Assembly: GCF_950295315.1 (NCBI RefSeq)
Contig: NC_080175.1
Span: forward strand, 63,096,487 to 63,160,486
Direction: 5' to 3'
Source: Erinaceus europaeus
Taxonomy: Eukaryota > Chordata > Mammalia > Eulipotyphla > Erinaceidae
Length of the DNA stretch: 64,000 bases
The position numbers and the translations under genes were made by a program. Under the pieces are notes generated by a model that had not been told where the DNA came from, did no database searches, and saw only the letters and a list, made by a program, of their open reading frames with translations. This document shows, one piece after another, positions 34,030 through 44,721 of this stretch; the stretch's first letter is position 1; each line of letters begins with the position of its first letter.

Positions 34030-34228
34030 CTGAGTAGTGGTTTACCTGTTACAATGGCAATGGGCAAGGACCCAGGTTTGAGCCCCGAGTCCCCCCTGCA
34101 CAGGGAAAGCTTCACAAGTGATGAAACAGGGTTGTAGGTGTGTCTCTGTCTCTCTTTAGATACCCCCACCCTCTCAATTTCTGACTGTTTATAGCCAATC
34201 AAGAAATAAATATAGTATTTTTAAAAAG
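34030..34228 (+). mobile_element. SINE-B nested in old L1
   Basis: 'actgagtagtggtttacctg', 'cccaggtttgagccccgag' and 'cacaagtgatgaaacagg' with an AATA tail. It interrupts the L1 phrase 'aaaggtgctca', part of which recurs after the tail. Confidence 0.75.
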
Positions 34229-34272
34229 AATGTGCTCCAAGTCATTGATCATCAAATAAATACAAATGAAGA

Positions 34273-34556
34273 AAGCTGGGCTGTAGTGCAGAGGGTTAAG
34301 CACATGTGGTGCAAAGCACAAGAACTGGCATACAGATCCCAGTTCGAGCCCTGGCTACCCACCTGCAGGGGAATCACTTCACAAGTGGTGAAGCACGTCT
34401 GCAGGTGTCTATCTTTCTCTCTCCCTCTCTGACTTCCCTTCCTCTCTCCACTTCTCTCTGTCCTATCCAACAACAATGACAACAATAATAACTACAACAA
34501 TAAAACAACAAGGGCAACAAAAGGGAATGGATAAATAAAATAAATATTTAAAAATG
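34273..34556 (+). mobile_element. SINE-A nested in old L1
   Basis: Full-length copy. 'caaatgaaga' at 34263-34272 and 34557-34566 flanks it. The repeat is part of the L1 target sequence. Confidence 0.9.
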
Positions 34557-35274
34557 CAAATGAAGACAACATTGAGATGCCACCTGTGAGAATGTCATAT
34601 ATAAGAAAGGACAGAAATGACAAATGAAAAAAAAAGAAAAAAAGAAAAGACAAATGTTAGAGAGGATGTAGAGAAAAAGCGACTCTTCTTCACTGCTGGA
34701 GGGAATGCATAGGTCCAATCATTGTAGAAAGCAATTTGGAGACTTATTGGAAAACTAGGAATGGATCTACCCTATTCTATGACCCAACAATTTCTCTCCT
34801 GGGGGTTTACCCAAAGAGATCTCTGTATACCTATGTTTGTAGCAGCAGAGATTGTAAATGTAAGAATCTGGAAGAAATCCAGATGTCCAACATCAAGTGA
34901 GTGGTTAACAAAATGTGGGATCTATACACAATAGAATACTACTCAACTGTTAATAAGACTGTTTTCTTTGCCTCCTCTTGGGTGAAACTCAAGGATATCA
35001 TGTTGAGTGAGATAAAACAAAAGGAGAAAGACGAATACCAAATAATCTCATTTATTAATGGAACTTAATAAAGTAGGGACTGACTGCGAAGGAGAGCAGA
35101 GAGTGAAACCTGGACTGGAAACAGTGTACTGCACCAAAGCAAAGAATTCTGGAGAAGGATGGTGAGGGCTGATAGGAAAAAAAAAACTCAGGGGGGGGTT
35201 AATACATAATAATGAAATTGTATGCGTGTGTCAGTGATTGCACTGTAAAGCATTAATCCCCTCAATTAAATAAA

Positions 35275-35900
35275 TAAATAAATAAATAAATAATGATGGT
35301 GTATTTTCCTTTGCTGCAACCTAGAATGAAATAGAAGGAATCACACTGAACTATTTAATTCAGAGGAAGGATTAATATTGGATGATCTTATTCCAATTGC
35401 TTCTAAGAAAGAAAGCAAAGGATAAAGTATAAGATGAGTTTTTAATAAACTATATTCTATGGGATTCAGAGGGAGAAGGAAAAGATTAGTAAAAGGAAGT
35501 TGAAAACCTAATTCCCTTTGGTGCAATAAAATCATAATTTGGTTGAAGATGAAATGTATTAATACCTATCTTGGGGAATGTGAAAATGTATTCATGACAG
35601 CAGAAATTTTGTAAATCAACATCATTCAAAAAATTGATATTGGAGTTAACAAAAACCAAAAATAATAATGTTCCTTAGTTTGTCTTTTAATATTACAGAC
35701 ATGGTTATTAAATTTACTGACATAAAATATTATCCCTTTGTTATGAAAACACCATGAGAGATGGTATAGTTTTGGGCAATGGAAAGCAGAATAAGTAATA
35801 TAGGTCTAGAAAGAGATAAATATGTAAAAAATGTTTCCATTTTTTTAAATATTTGACCTCATGATAGCTCTGGAAAGTAAGGGCCTAAATTGTAGTTTTA
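35275..35900. other. Unique DNA, nothing recognised
   Basis: No gene or repeat family seen apart from the AAAT run at the left edge. Confidence 0.45.
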
Positions 35901-35912
35901 AAGAAAATTATT

Positions 35913-36168
35913 GGGAGTCGGGCGGTAGCACAGCAGGTTAAGCACAGGTGGCGCAAAGCACAAGGATCCTGGTTCAAGCCCCTGGCTCCCCACCAACAGA
36001 GGACTAGCTTCACAAGTGGTGAAGCAGGTTTGCAGGTGTCTTTCTCTCCCTGTCTTCCCCTCCATTCTCCACTTCTCTCTGTCCTATCCAACAACAACAT
36101 CAACAACAACAATAATAACTACAACAACAAAAGCAACAAAAATAAATAAATATTTTTAAAAATAATAA
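35913..36168 (+). mobile_element. SINE-A with target-site duplication
   Basis: Starts 'gggagtcgggcggtagcaca' and ends in a CAA/AAAT tail. 'aaagaaaattattg' is at 35900-35913 and 36169-36182. Confidence 0.92.
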
Positions 36169-36182
36169 AAAGAAAATTATTG

Positions 36183-36420
36183 CTGTGGAATAATTATTAT
36201 TATTATGTGGAACACTGAGACATGTTATGCGTGTACAAACTATTGCATTTACTTTTGATTGTAAAACAGTATTCCCTCAATTAAAATAAGAAGAAAATTA
36301 TGAAGAAGAGAATTTTCACAAGCAAGTGAGCAGGTATTTTTAAAGAGTGATATATTCTACTATTCAAAATGGCTACTTTATTAAAAATTAAGGGACTAGG
36401 AAATAGCTCACTCAGTAGAG
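36183..36420. other. Unassigned DNA
   Basis: 36390-36420 ('actaggaaatagctcactca') looks like a SINE-C or SINE-E head fragment cut by the next L1 piece. Confidence 0.35.
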
Positions 36421-36770
36421 TAAATGGAAGGTGGAAAGTTTGGCTTCTGTAATTGCTTCCCTGCTGGGCATGGGCATTGGCAGGTTGGCGCATACTTTCA
36501 GCCTGTTTCTATCTTTCCTATTGGGGCAAGGCTCTGGAGAGGTGGGATTCCAGGAATCATTGGTGAGGTCATTTATCTAGGGAAGTCAGATTGGTGTCAC
36601 ACCTTCAACTTGGTTGCTGAAAAAAAAGCATTAAGAGACAAATTGTCTAATAATCAGGAACCTAAAGGAAAGAATATAGTAGATGAGATTGTGGGTCTCC
36701 ATTTTGGAAAAATCAAGTAGTTCTATCTTAGGTATATTACAAAGGACCCATGACTTTACTATTAATTGCA
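36421..36770 (-). mobile_element. L1 3' UTR middle segment, antisense
   Basis: 'ggtggaaagtttggcttctg', 'ttgcttccctgctgggcatg', 'ctctggagaggtgggattcc' and 'tctccattttgg' are late UTR in complement. The terminal ~150 bases and tail are missing. Confidence 0.75.
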
Positions 36771-36784
36771 GTATTCTACTGAAT

Positions 36785-37440
36785 TTACAGCCCATGTGCC
36801 TTTATCCAATCATTTATCCACAGACATTTTGGTTATTTTTACTCCTTGGTTATTGTGAATTATTCAGTTTTTGGAAATAAGGGTTCATATATTCCTTCAA
36901 ATGTTTTTTGTCTTTTGGCTAGTAGTCCAGACACAGTAATGATGGATCATAAGTTATTTCCATTTTTATTTACCTGAGAGCTCTTCATATTACTTTCCGT
37001 AGAGGCTACACTAGTTTGCATTCCCACCAGCAGAGTACCAGATTCATTTTTTATCCACAGGCTCACCAGCACGTATCATCTCTTGATTCTTTAATGTGAG
37101 TCATCTTCACATGTGTGAGGTGGTTTCTGATTATGACTTTAATTTACGTTTCTCTACTAAGTAAAGTGGTGCATTACTTTGCATGTCTGTTAGCCTTATG
37201 AATCTGTTCTTTAGAAAATGATCTATTGACTGCATTTCTATTGCATTATTTGTTTGTTGTTGATCTGCATGAGTTATTTATAGATGTTTGATATCAATCC
37301 CTTGTCAGATGTGTAGTACGTGAAGATCTTCTCCCAGTTGCTAGGTTGTCTATTTATTGTTGTAGAATAATTTTACTTTCATGTAATTTCATTTATTGAA
37401 TCTTAATTTAGTTTTAGTCGATCATGGAATTTAGTCTTCA
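36785..37440 (-). mobile_element. Old L1 ORF2 3' part, antisense
   Basis: 'tttgcattcccaccagcaga', 'atgtgtgaggtggtttctga', 'cccttgtcagatgtgtagta' and 'tcttctcccagttgctaggt' are the complement of late ORF2. Stops throughout. Confidence 0.75.
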
Positions 37441-37454
37441 AATACAGCTTTGTT

Positions 37455-37690
37455 GTTTAGGTTCCAAATGACACTGTGTCCTTCAGTAAAAAATGGGTAG
37501 AACTGAAGGTGATTAAGCTTAGTAAAGTAAGTAAGTAGGTGAGGAACAATTACAAGATAGATTTGTTATATGTATAGTATGAATAATTAGATCACATTCA
37601 TTTCAAAAAAAAAAACTATTCGAAGTCTTTAAAACAGTGAAAACTGTGGTAGTTTTAGATGATAGAGGGAGGGCAGAACTTTTGTGGCGG
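37455..37690 (+). mobile_element. Old L1 3' tail, sense
   Basis: 'aatgggtagaactgaaggtg', 'agtaaagtaagtaagtagg' and a terminal G-rich block match the sense tail at 47870-48100. Its antisense neighbour at 36785-37440 suggests one old insertion with a 5' inversion. Confidence 0.6.
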
Positions 37691-37713
37691 ACTTGGTGTA
37701 AAACTATACTCCT

Positions 37714-37988
37714 GGAAGTCGGGCTGTAGCGCAGCGGGTTAAGCGCAGATGGCGCAAAGCACAAGGACCGGCATAAGGATCCCGGTTCGAACCCCGGCTC
37801 CCCACCTGCAGGGGAGTCGCTTCACAGGCGGTGAAGCAGGTCTGCAGGTGTCTGTCTTTCTCTCCCCCTCTCTGTCTTCCCCTCCTCTCTCCGTTTCTCT
37901 CTGTCCTATCCAACAACGACGACAACAACAATAAAACAACAAGGGCAACAAAAGGGAATAAATAAATAAAAATAAAATATTATATAAA
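37714..37988 (+). mobile_element. Near-consensus young SINE-A
   Basis: The cleanest copy here. The A box 'tagcgcagcgg' is at 37727-37737 and the B box 'ggttcgaaccc' at 37784-37794, together an internal RNA polymerase III promoter. A CT body and a CAA/AATAAA tail follow. Many CpGs survive (in 'tagcgcagcgg', 'gagtcgcttc', 'caggcggtg'). Perfect 14-bp duplication 'aaaactatactcct' at 37700-37713 and 37989-38002. A tRNA-derived, non-coding retroelement that needs L1 machinery to move. Confidence 0.95.
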
Positions 37989-38002
37989 AAAACTATACTC
38001 CT

Positions 38003-38697
38003 ATATTCTTTTAAGCTTATAAATAATTATTAAATAACTAATAATATGAAAGGAAAATAGTGCTAATTGTGCCATTTTCCTTCTCAATGATGTCCCATTA
38101 AAATCACACCATTATTTCCCTTAGTAAATCTTATCTCCAGAGATTCAAACATTCAAATTTTAGTCAGGATATACAGAAATGTGTATAACACGTGTGTGTG
38201 ACTGTGTGAGAAATACAGAAAGTTCATCCAGTAAATTTGTATTATTATCATATAGTAAAGAGTGTGTTTAGGGCTTTTAACACTTCACTAAGTAGTTAAT
38301 GATTATTGCTAATTTATTGATTTTTGAGATTTTGGTCATGTACTCAATAATTTCAATTTCTCAAAAGAAGTAGTAAAAAATGGTGAGGAGGTTACATAGA
38401 CATCACTTATACTGAGAGATACTCTGAATGGAGTCATCATTGCATTACAGATTTGTCCTCTCAGCAATTTTTTTCTCCATGACAAAGACTAACAATAATA
38501 TTAAAGTACATTTGAATAATAGTTTCATATGTGTCTTCCTTCATACAGATTTATCAAACCATACTAAATTCACAAGTCTATTCCTACTTCTTTAGTTAAT
38601 AGTCTAAACAAGGGTGGGAATATTGAGGTTTGTGCAGGCCTTAGCATATGTTCTGACCCTATCAAAGCAACTAGAGTTTTTGTTTTTCCTCTTAAAA
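38003..38697. other. Unique DNA, nothing recognised
   Basis: No repeat or coding pattern seen. Confidence 0.45.
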
Positions 38698-38912
38698 TAT
38701 GTTTTTATTATCTTTATTTATTTATTGGGTAGAGACAGCCAGAAATCAAGAGGGAAGGGAGGGATAGAGAGGGAGAGAGGCAGAGAGACACCTACTTTAC
38801 TGCTTAACCACTCACAAAGCCTTCTTCCTGCAGGTAGGGAGTGGAGGCTCAAACCAGGGCTCAAGGGCACATTGTACATACGCTCTCAACCAGGTGAGCC
38901 ACTACACAGCCC
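38698..38912 (-). mobile_element. SINE-B, antisense
   Basis: 'tatctttatttatttattgg', 'agagacagccagaaatcaag', 'accactcacaaagccttc' and the head ending 'ccactacacagcccc'. Complete. The 110-codon frame at 38614 runs through it by chance. Confidence 0.85.
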
Positions 38913-40435
38913 CACAAATAGAGTTATTTTTTTTAAGGAACATTAAGTAAAAATTTTAAGTTGATATTTTGTATGGTTAGGAATGATGTTATAAATATCT
39001 AAATAGCCCTGAAAAAAAATGTTTCCTTATTCCAGGTCTAAGTCAAAGAATTAATATGTTGGGTAGGTTGGGGTTTATCCAGCTGAAGGTAAGAGAAAAC
39101 ATCTATCAAAACAAATTGATCCTTGGACACAGAACACTTTTAAAAGGGTAGGCTATGAGAAAAAAAATTACCACAAGATGGAAGCTAATTATCCTTTGAG
39201 GGTTGAAGTCTTAAATTTCTATTAAGCATATAAAACAGGACAACATAAAAGAAGAAAAGCTGTATGTCTAGGACTTGAGATGTTTTCAAACTGATAAAAT
39301 TAACTTTTCTTTATGTAAAAACTCTTGAATTTCTTTTAATTTGCTTTCATTTACTTGAAAATGAGAACCAAAATATCTCTCTAGCATATGTGATGCTGGG
39401 TATCAAAACGGGAAACTCAGACCTGAGAGTCCAATGTGTAATCATGGCCCTGTACTTCCAGCTACCTGTTGATCTCTTTATGAAAATATCTCAGTTATTT
39501 TTCACCATTCGAAAAAAAATGAATTCATGTTGAATGTCATTATAAATGCCTATTAATGTCTTTTCCATGACATCCCGTGTACTATTAATATGCCTCTTAG
39601 GAAAATGCAATGCCAGGTATCCACTCTATCATATTCTTGAATATTTCATTTGGGCATGTTGCAACCTCCATCACAATAAACGAGTGTCAATTTTAAAGCC
39701 TATCTAGTATTAGTAAGTTGTATACCTGTGTATACACATGTTAAAAAATCACTATGCCTCATAAAAAGTTGCCTTAAGAGATTACTGTAAAATAATGTCA
39801 TAGAAAATCTGGCACTACTATTTTTATCAAAGGTCCTATGATGTATTGAATTTAATCTGTAATATGTTGGCAACTGAATCAGGGGGATGAATGTCTTTAG
39901 GAAACTAACAATGCCACTGAAATAAGTGGACCACAATAGCTGTACCAGTAATTGTGGCAGGAAAAAGGGTACAGGATTCAAATAATGACCGCAATAAATT
40001 CTGCCTTTAAAAACAAAGAAACTTGTTTGTGATTTATTTTTGCTCTTTCCTTTATAGCTGTGTGCAGTGAATCACTATGATTGACGTGACTCCTTTCTGA
40101 CATTGCTTCGTAATGACTTGCATTTTCTGGTTGTTTTCAGCTAGAGTTTCAAATGGTTTGTGTGCACACACAAACACAGCATGCACTAAAATTGGCTAAT
40201 TAACATTTAAGTGAATTTTGACCTTGGGTTTATAGTTACATATCATTTTAACCCCCTGTTTTAAGTAGACATAAGAGATGTCTATAAGAAACTCTCATAT
40301 AGAAAAACAGATTCACTGCTGTCCATTATTTTTGTAAAAGATAAAAGATCTATACAATTTGTCAAGAAACCAGAGTATTTTCCTTCCCTTTTGAATAGAT
40401 AAGACTCATATATTTACTCACTTAAATTTCACTAC
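38913..40435. other. Unique DNA, no gene recognised
   Basis: The section 39985-40260 has a more even base composition and TAATTA-type homeodomain core sequence ('ggctaattaacatttaag'). This could mark a conserved regulatory element, but only alignment could show it. Confidence 0.4.
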
Positions 40436-40436
40436 A

Positions 40437-40567
40437 GGGCAGGGGTAGATAGCATAATGGTTATGTAAAAAGACTCCCATGCCTGAGGCTCCAAAGTCCC
40501 TGGTTCAATCCCCTGCACTACTATAAACCAGAGCTGAGAAGTGTTCTGGTTAAAAAAAAAAAAAAAA
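40437..40567 (+). mobile_element. SINE-D, sense
   Basis: 'ggcaggggtagatagcataa', 'atgcctgaggctccaaagtc', 'ggttcaatcccctgcactac' and 'ccagagctgagaagtg' followed by a 15-A tail. Best copy of this family in the window. Confidence 0.8.
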
Positions 40568-41174
40568 GACTCATTTTATAAAACTTTTTAATTTTACAGG
40601 CACTTCTATAATAAATAACAAATTTAGCTATGAGATGTATTATGTGGATTTTTCTATGTAAGATTTATGGTCCTAATTGTAATTTACTCAGGCTATTACT
40701 AATTTACTGTGTATTGTTACTTAAATCTGTATCTATTGTAGCAGAAGTAAATGGCTAAGTTGAGAATTGATAAACTGAGAAATGGTGACTTCTGACTTGA
40801 CTTTTATCATAGACAAATCGCATGATGATGAATAATAACTGTATGTGATCCAAAGGACAAGTCAAATGCAGAATAATGATTTGCTATTTTTAATGGAAGT
40901 TTAACTATTATCATGTCACTAAAAAACCTGAATATCTGTAATATGAAAGAGAAACATAGTAGAATTTCTGCATTTGTCCTCATATTACAGGGGCACATAT
41001 ATTTATAGAACATAATTTTATATATTCACATATAATCTCTGAGTACTTTACAGGTTTATAGAATTCATATTGGCAATTATAAGGCAACTAAAGAATAATC
41101 AAAGTGAAATTGAGAAAAAAATAATTTTTCCAGCTCTTGAACTTTATAGTGAATAATGTCTACTTGTTTTTCTT
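40568..41174. other. Unique DNA, nothing recognised
   Basis: No gene or repeat family seen. Confidence 0.45.
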
Positions 41175-42125
41175 TTTTTTTTATTGATGGGGTTAATGCT
41201 TTATAGTGGTGCAGTCATTTCACATGCATGTAATTTCATTATGCATCTGGCCACCGCAGTTCCCCTCTACTTCTCCACAGTCCTCTTTCTCCAGAATTTC
41301 TTACTTTGATGCAATACACTATGCCCAGTTCATGTTTCTGTTTGTTTTCTTCTTCCCTGTTCCTGATTATTATGTCCCAGTATAACTCAGTATTCATCCT
41401 TCACTTTGGCTTATCTCATTTAACATGTTGCCTTTCAATTTCATCCAAGATGACACAAAGGAGACGACTTCATTGCTTTTAGCAGCCGAATCGTATTCCA
41501 TCTTGCACATATATCACATTTTGTTTAGACACTCATCTGTTGGACAACTGGGTTGCTTTTAATTTTGGCAATTACAAATTGTGCTGCTATTAACACGGGT
41601 ATACATAGATCTCTTCTAATAGGTGTTTCCTTTGGATAAATCTGTCGGATAGAAATTGAGGGATCATATGGAATGTCTACTTCTAATATTCTGAGAAATC
41701 ACCAGAATGTCTACCATAAGGGTTGAACCAATTTACATACCCTCAAGCAGAGCAGGAGTGTCCCTTTTTCTCCACATCCTCTCCAAAATTTGTTACTGTA
41801 TTTTCTAACATATGGCATTCTCACAGTTACAGTCTTTATTTGTATTTTTGCTGTCTTTATTTGTATTTTCTTAGAAACATAAAGTGCTCAGTGACTGAGC
41901 ACTTTCTCATGTGTCTGTTGACCCTCTGGATCTCTTCTGTAAATTTTCAGTTCATGTTTTCACCCCATTTTCTTATGAGGTTCTTTCTTGGTATCAAGCT
42001 TACTGATTTATTTATGATTTCTGGTTATTAGATGCTTATCTGAAGTATGATGTATAAAGATCTCCTACATTTTAGAATATCTTTCAGTACTTTGGTGATA
42101 CATTTTCCTGTGCCATTAATTATTA

Positions 42126-42127
<2 letters not shown>

Positions 42128-42166
<39 letters not shown>

Positions 42167-42167
42167 G
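42128..42167. repeat. (ATT)n microsatellite
   Basis: About 13 uninterrupted trinucleotide units inside the L1 remnant. Confidence 0.97.
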
Positions 42168-42649
42168 CTGTTGGATTTGAATGTCAAACATCTTTTTGAA
42201 GCATAGGTCATGAAGTGTCTTGCCAATGCTTTCTTCTAAGTATTTGATAGTCTCTGGTCTAATATCCGTGTCTTTGATCCACTTGGGGGTTGACTTTTGT
42301 CCTTGGTGACATGTGGTGTTCCAATTTCATTCCTTTGCATGTTTCAACCCAGTATTCTCAGAACCACTTGTTGAAGAAACCCTCTTTTCTCCAATTAATA
42401 TTCTATGTCCATTTGTCAAAAATGAGTTGTTCATAGTTATAAGGACTAAATTCTGGAATTTAAATTCTATTCCATGTATCTGTGTGTCTGTTTTGGTTCT
42501 AGTACCTGGATGTTTTAATTATACTAGCTCTTAAATATAGTTTGAGGTCAGGAATTGTGGTGCCACTGGCCTTGTCCCTTTTCCTCAAGATAGATTTGGC
42601 AACCTTAGGAACATTTTTATTTTGGTTCCAAATAAATTTTTGTAGCTTT

Positions 42650-42785
42650 TGTTCTATCTCTTTGAATAAATTGTGTGGTATCTTGATGGGGATAGCACTA
42701 AATCTGTATATGGTTCTTGTTCTATCTCTTTGAATAAATTGCATGGTATCTTAATGGGGATAGCACTAAATCTGTATATGTTTCT
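42650..42785 (-). repeat. 68-bp tandem duplication within L1 ORF2
   Basis: 'tgttctatctctttgaataa' begins at 42650 and again at 42718, a period of 68. The copies differ at a few sites (for example 'ttgtgtgg' against 'ttgcatgg'). 68 is not a multiple of three, so the duplication itself shifts the frame. Confidence 0.92.
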
Positions 42786-42857
42786 GGGTAGTATATTCAG
42801 TTTGATGATGATACTTTTTCCTAACCACCAGTGTAGAATATCTTTCTATTTCTTTTT

Positions 42858-42864
42858 TAGAAAT

Positions 42865-42895
<31 letters not shown>

Positions 42896-43145
42896 TTACC
42901 TTTTGCTGCCCTTGTTGTTTTGTTGTAGTTATTATTGCCATTGTTTTTGGATAGGAAGGAGAAAAATAGAGAGAGGAGGGGAAGATAGAGGGGGTAGAGA
43001 AAGATAGACGCCTGCAGACCTGCTTCACTGCCTGTGAAGTGACACCCCTGCAGGTGGGGAGCCAGGGTCTGGAACCAGGATCCTTATGCCAGTTTTTGCA
43101 CTTTGCACCACCTGCACTTAACCTGCTGCACTACCACCAAACTCC
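42858..43145 (-). mobile_element. SINE-A, antisense, nested in L1
   Basis: (TTTA)n tail, 'accttttgctgcccttgttg', CT-body complement and head ending 'accaccaaactccc'. ORF2 antisense sequence resumes at 43146 ('accatttctctatgtctact'). Confidence 0.88.
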
Positions 43146-43225
43146 CACCATTTCTCTATGTCTACTGTTTTTAAGAGTTCAACCATCTCTTGAAAGTGAA
43201 AATGTTCTATAGTACTCCCAATTGG

Positions 43226-44370
43226 CTGTGAAAACTGATGGAAATGTAAGACAATCTTAGGCCTTTGTACATTGTTTAAATCTTTTTTAGGCATAAAACT
43301 ATTGTATTAGTATAAATTCAATATCAATTACATATTACCTATTATAATTGGTACCAATTAAAAACAAGTATAAATATAAGATTTTCAAAATTATGTTTCT
43401 TTCCAAGTCTGCCCCTGTTGTAGAGAATTTTTCGATCCAACCCTTGTCAAGACTACTTCTCTGTAAGTTTCTGATTATCCACTGTCATATGGTCCTTGTT
43501 GGTAGTCATGCCAACTTTGTGCTTTACATTTTAATGAGACTGCTACAAATGACATTTTTACATATCTAGTTCTGTCTCCACACTCTCTTCTGGTTACTAA
43601 TGTGAACAGTTCTGCTACCTGCCTCCAATTCAATACTATCTCTAGGAATCTTGTTTTGCCCATTATGCCAGAATATGTAGTGATACCCTGCCTTTATGAC
43701 TGCTTTTACATTGGATTCTTCCTTTCAGAAAGCTTAAGTTTTCTGACATAACTCCTGATGGTAAATTTTTGTCATAGCTCCTTAGGTAAATTCAGCTCAC
43801 TAAATATGGTATTTAGATAGTTCCATGATGGGACTATGTAAATGGGAAAACATGATACCACCCCAGTCCTTAGAACTATTAATTTGGGTATGAGGAAGAA
43901 AGGTATTTTCAAATCAATATAAATGCTGTGTAATGGCACTAATTCACTATTGCTTTATAGCACTTATTTATTAGTATACCATCTACAGACAGCAATTGTG
44001 AACAATCTAAACTATGGGAACATATTATATGTTAGCAAAACTGGATTTTCTTACACTAGCCTCTGGAATAATTCATCGGTGCCTTGTCTTATACTATTTA
44101 CCTCTTCTAAATCCAACAGAGTTTAGACAGCATATTCTCCACTGCCATTAGCTGGTAAAACTTCCCTTTATGTATGTGTGTATGATTACCTTCCTAGATA
44201 AGTATATTTTTATATGCTTTCTTTATATAATAAATTCCTGAGTCTATATAGGTACAAAATTCAAGAAAATAGTTGCATTTTGGATAAAATAAAAGAAGAC
44301 AAAAATTCAAAATGGATTCCCCCAAATAAAACTATTTTATGTTTTATTTAGACATTGATAAAAATTCATA
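43226..44370. other. Unique DNA, possibly an old L1 trace
   Basis: 43390-43660 ('acccttgtcaagactacttc', 'tgctacaaatgacatttttac') has faint old-repeat character. No gene recognised. Confidence 0.35.
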
Positions 44371-44721
44371 TTTCCTTTTTTTTGCTTCTAGAGTTATCAC
44401 TAGGGCCCGGTGCCTGCACTATGAATCCACTGCTCCTGGAGGCCATTTTTCCCATTTTGTTTGCCTTGTTGCTCCTGTTGTAGTTGTTATTGTTATTGTT
44501 GTCATAGCTGTTGTTGTTGTTTTTGGATAGAACAGAGAGAAATCGAGAGAGGAAGGGAAGACAGAGAGGAGCAGAGGAAGATAGTCACCTGCAGACCTGT
44601 TTCACAGCTTTCGAAGTGACCCCCTGCAGGTGGGGGCCATGGGCTAGAACTGGGATCCTTATGCTGGTCCTTGCACTTTGCACCATGTGTGCTTAACCCG
44701 CTGAGCTACTGCCCAGCTCCC
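44371..44721 (-). mobile_element. SINE-A long, antisense
   Basis: Module complement 'gagttatcactagggcccgg' to 'gctcctggaggccattt', TTG-rich tail, CT-body complement and head ending 'tactgcccagctcccc'. Complete. Confidence 0.85.

Larger units (their letters stand above)
33962..35270 (+). mobile_element. Old L1 ORF2 3' end and tail, downstream half
   Basis: 'catggacagacatttcactg' continues the ORF2 order of 32390-32937 exactly across the insertion. After two SINEs it resumes at 34557 ('gatgccacctgtgag') and runs through 'ggaatactactcaactg' to a 3' tail near 35270 with an (AAAT)n run. Non-functional. Confidence 0.8.
41175..43225 (-). mobile_element. Old L1 ORF2, about 1.7 kb, antisense
   Basis: The minus strand carries the C-terminal half of an ORF2-type sequence. 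Landmarks on the plus strand include 'tctgttggacaactgggttg', 'ccacatcctctccaaaattt', 'gatccacttgggggttgact' and 'ccacttgttgaagaaaccct'. A minus-strand peptide at 42499-42744 keeps the motif KFIWNQNKNVPKVAKSILR, typical of late ORF2. Frames are broken by indels, an (ATT)n insertion, a 68-bp tandem duplication and a SINE-A. Confidence 0.88.

Noticed and set aside
37727..37794. A box and B box resembling a tRNA gene
   Set aside because: They belong to a SINE head. The sequence does not close into a full cloverleaf with proper acceptor stem, and it continues into a CT body and A-rich tail.
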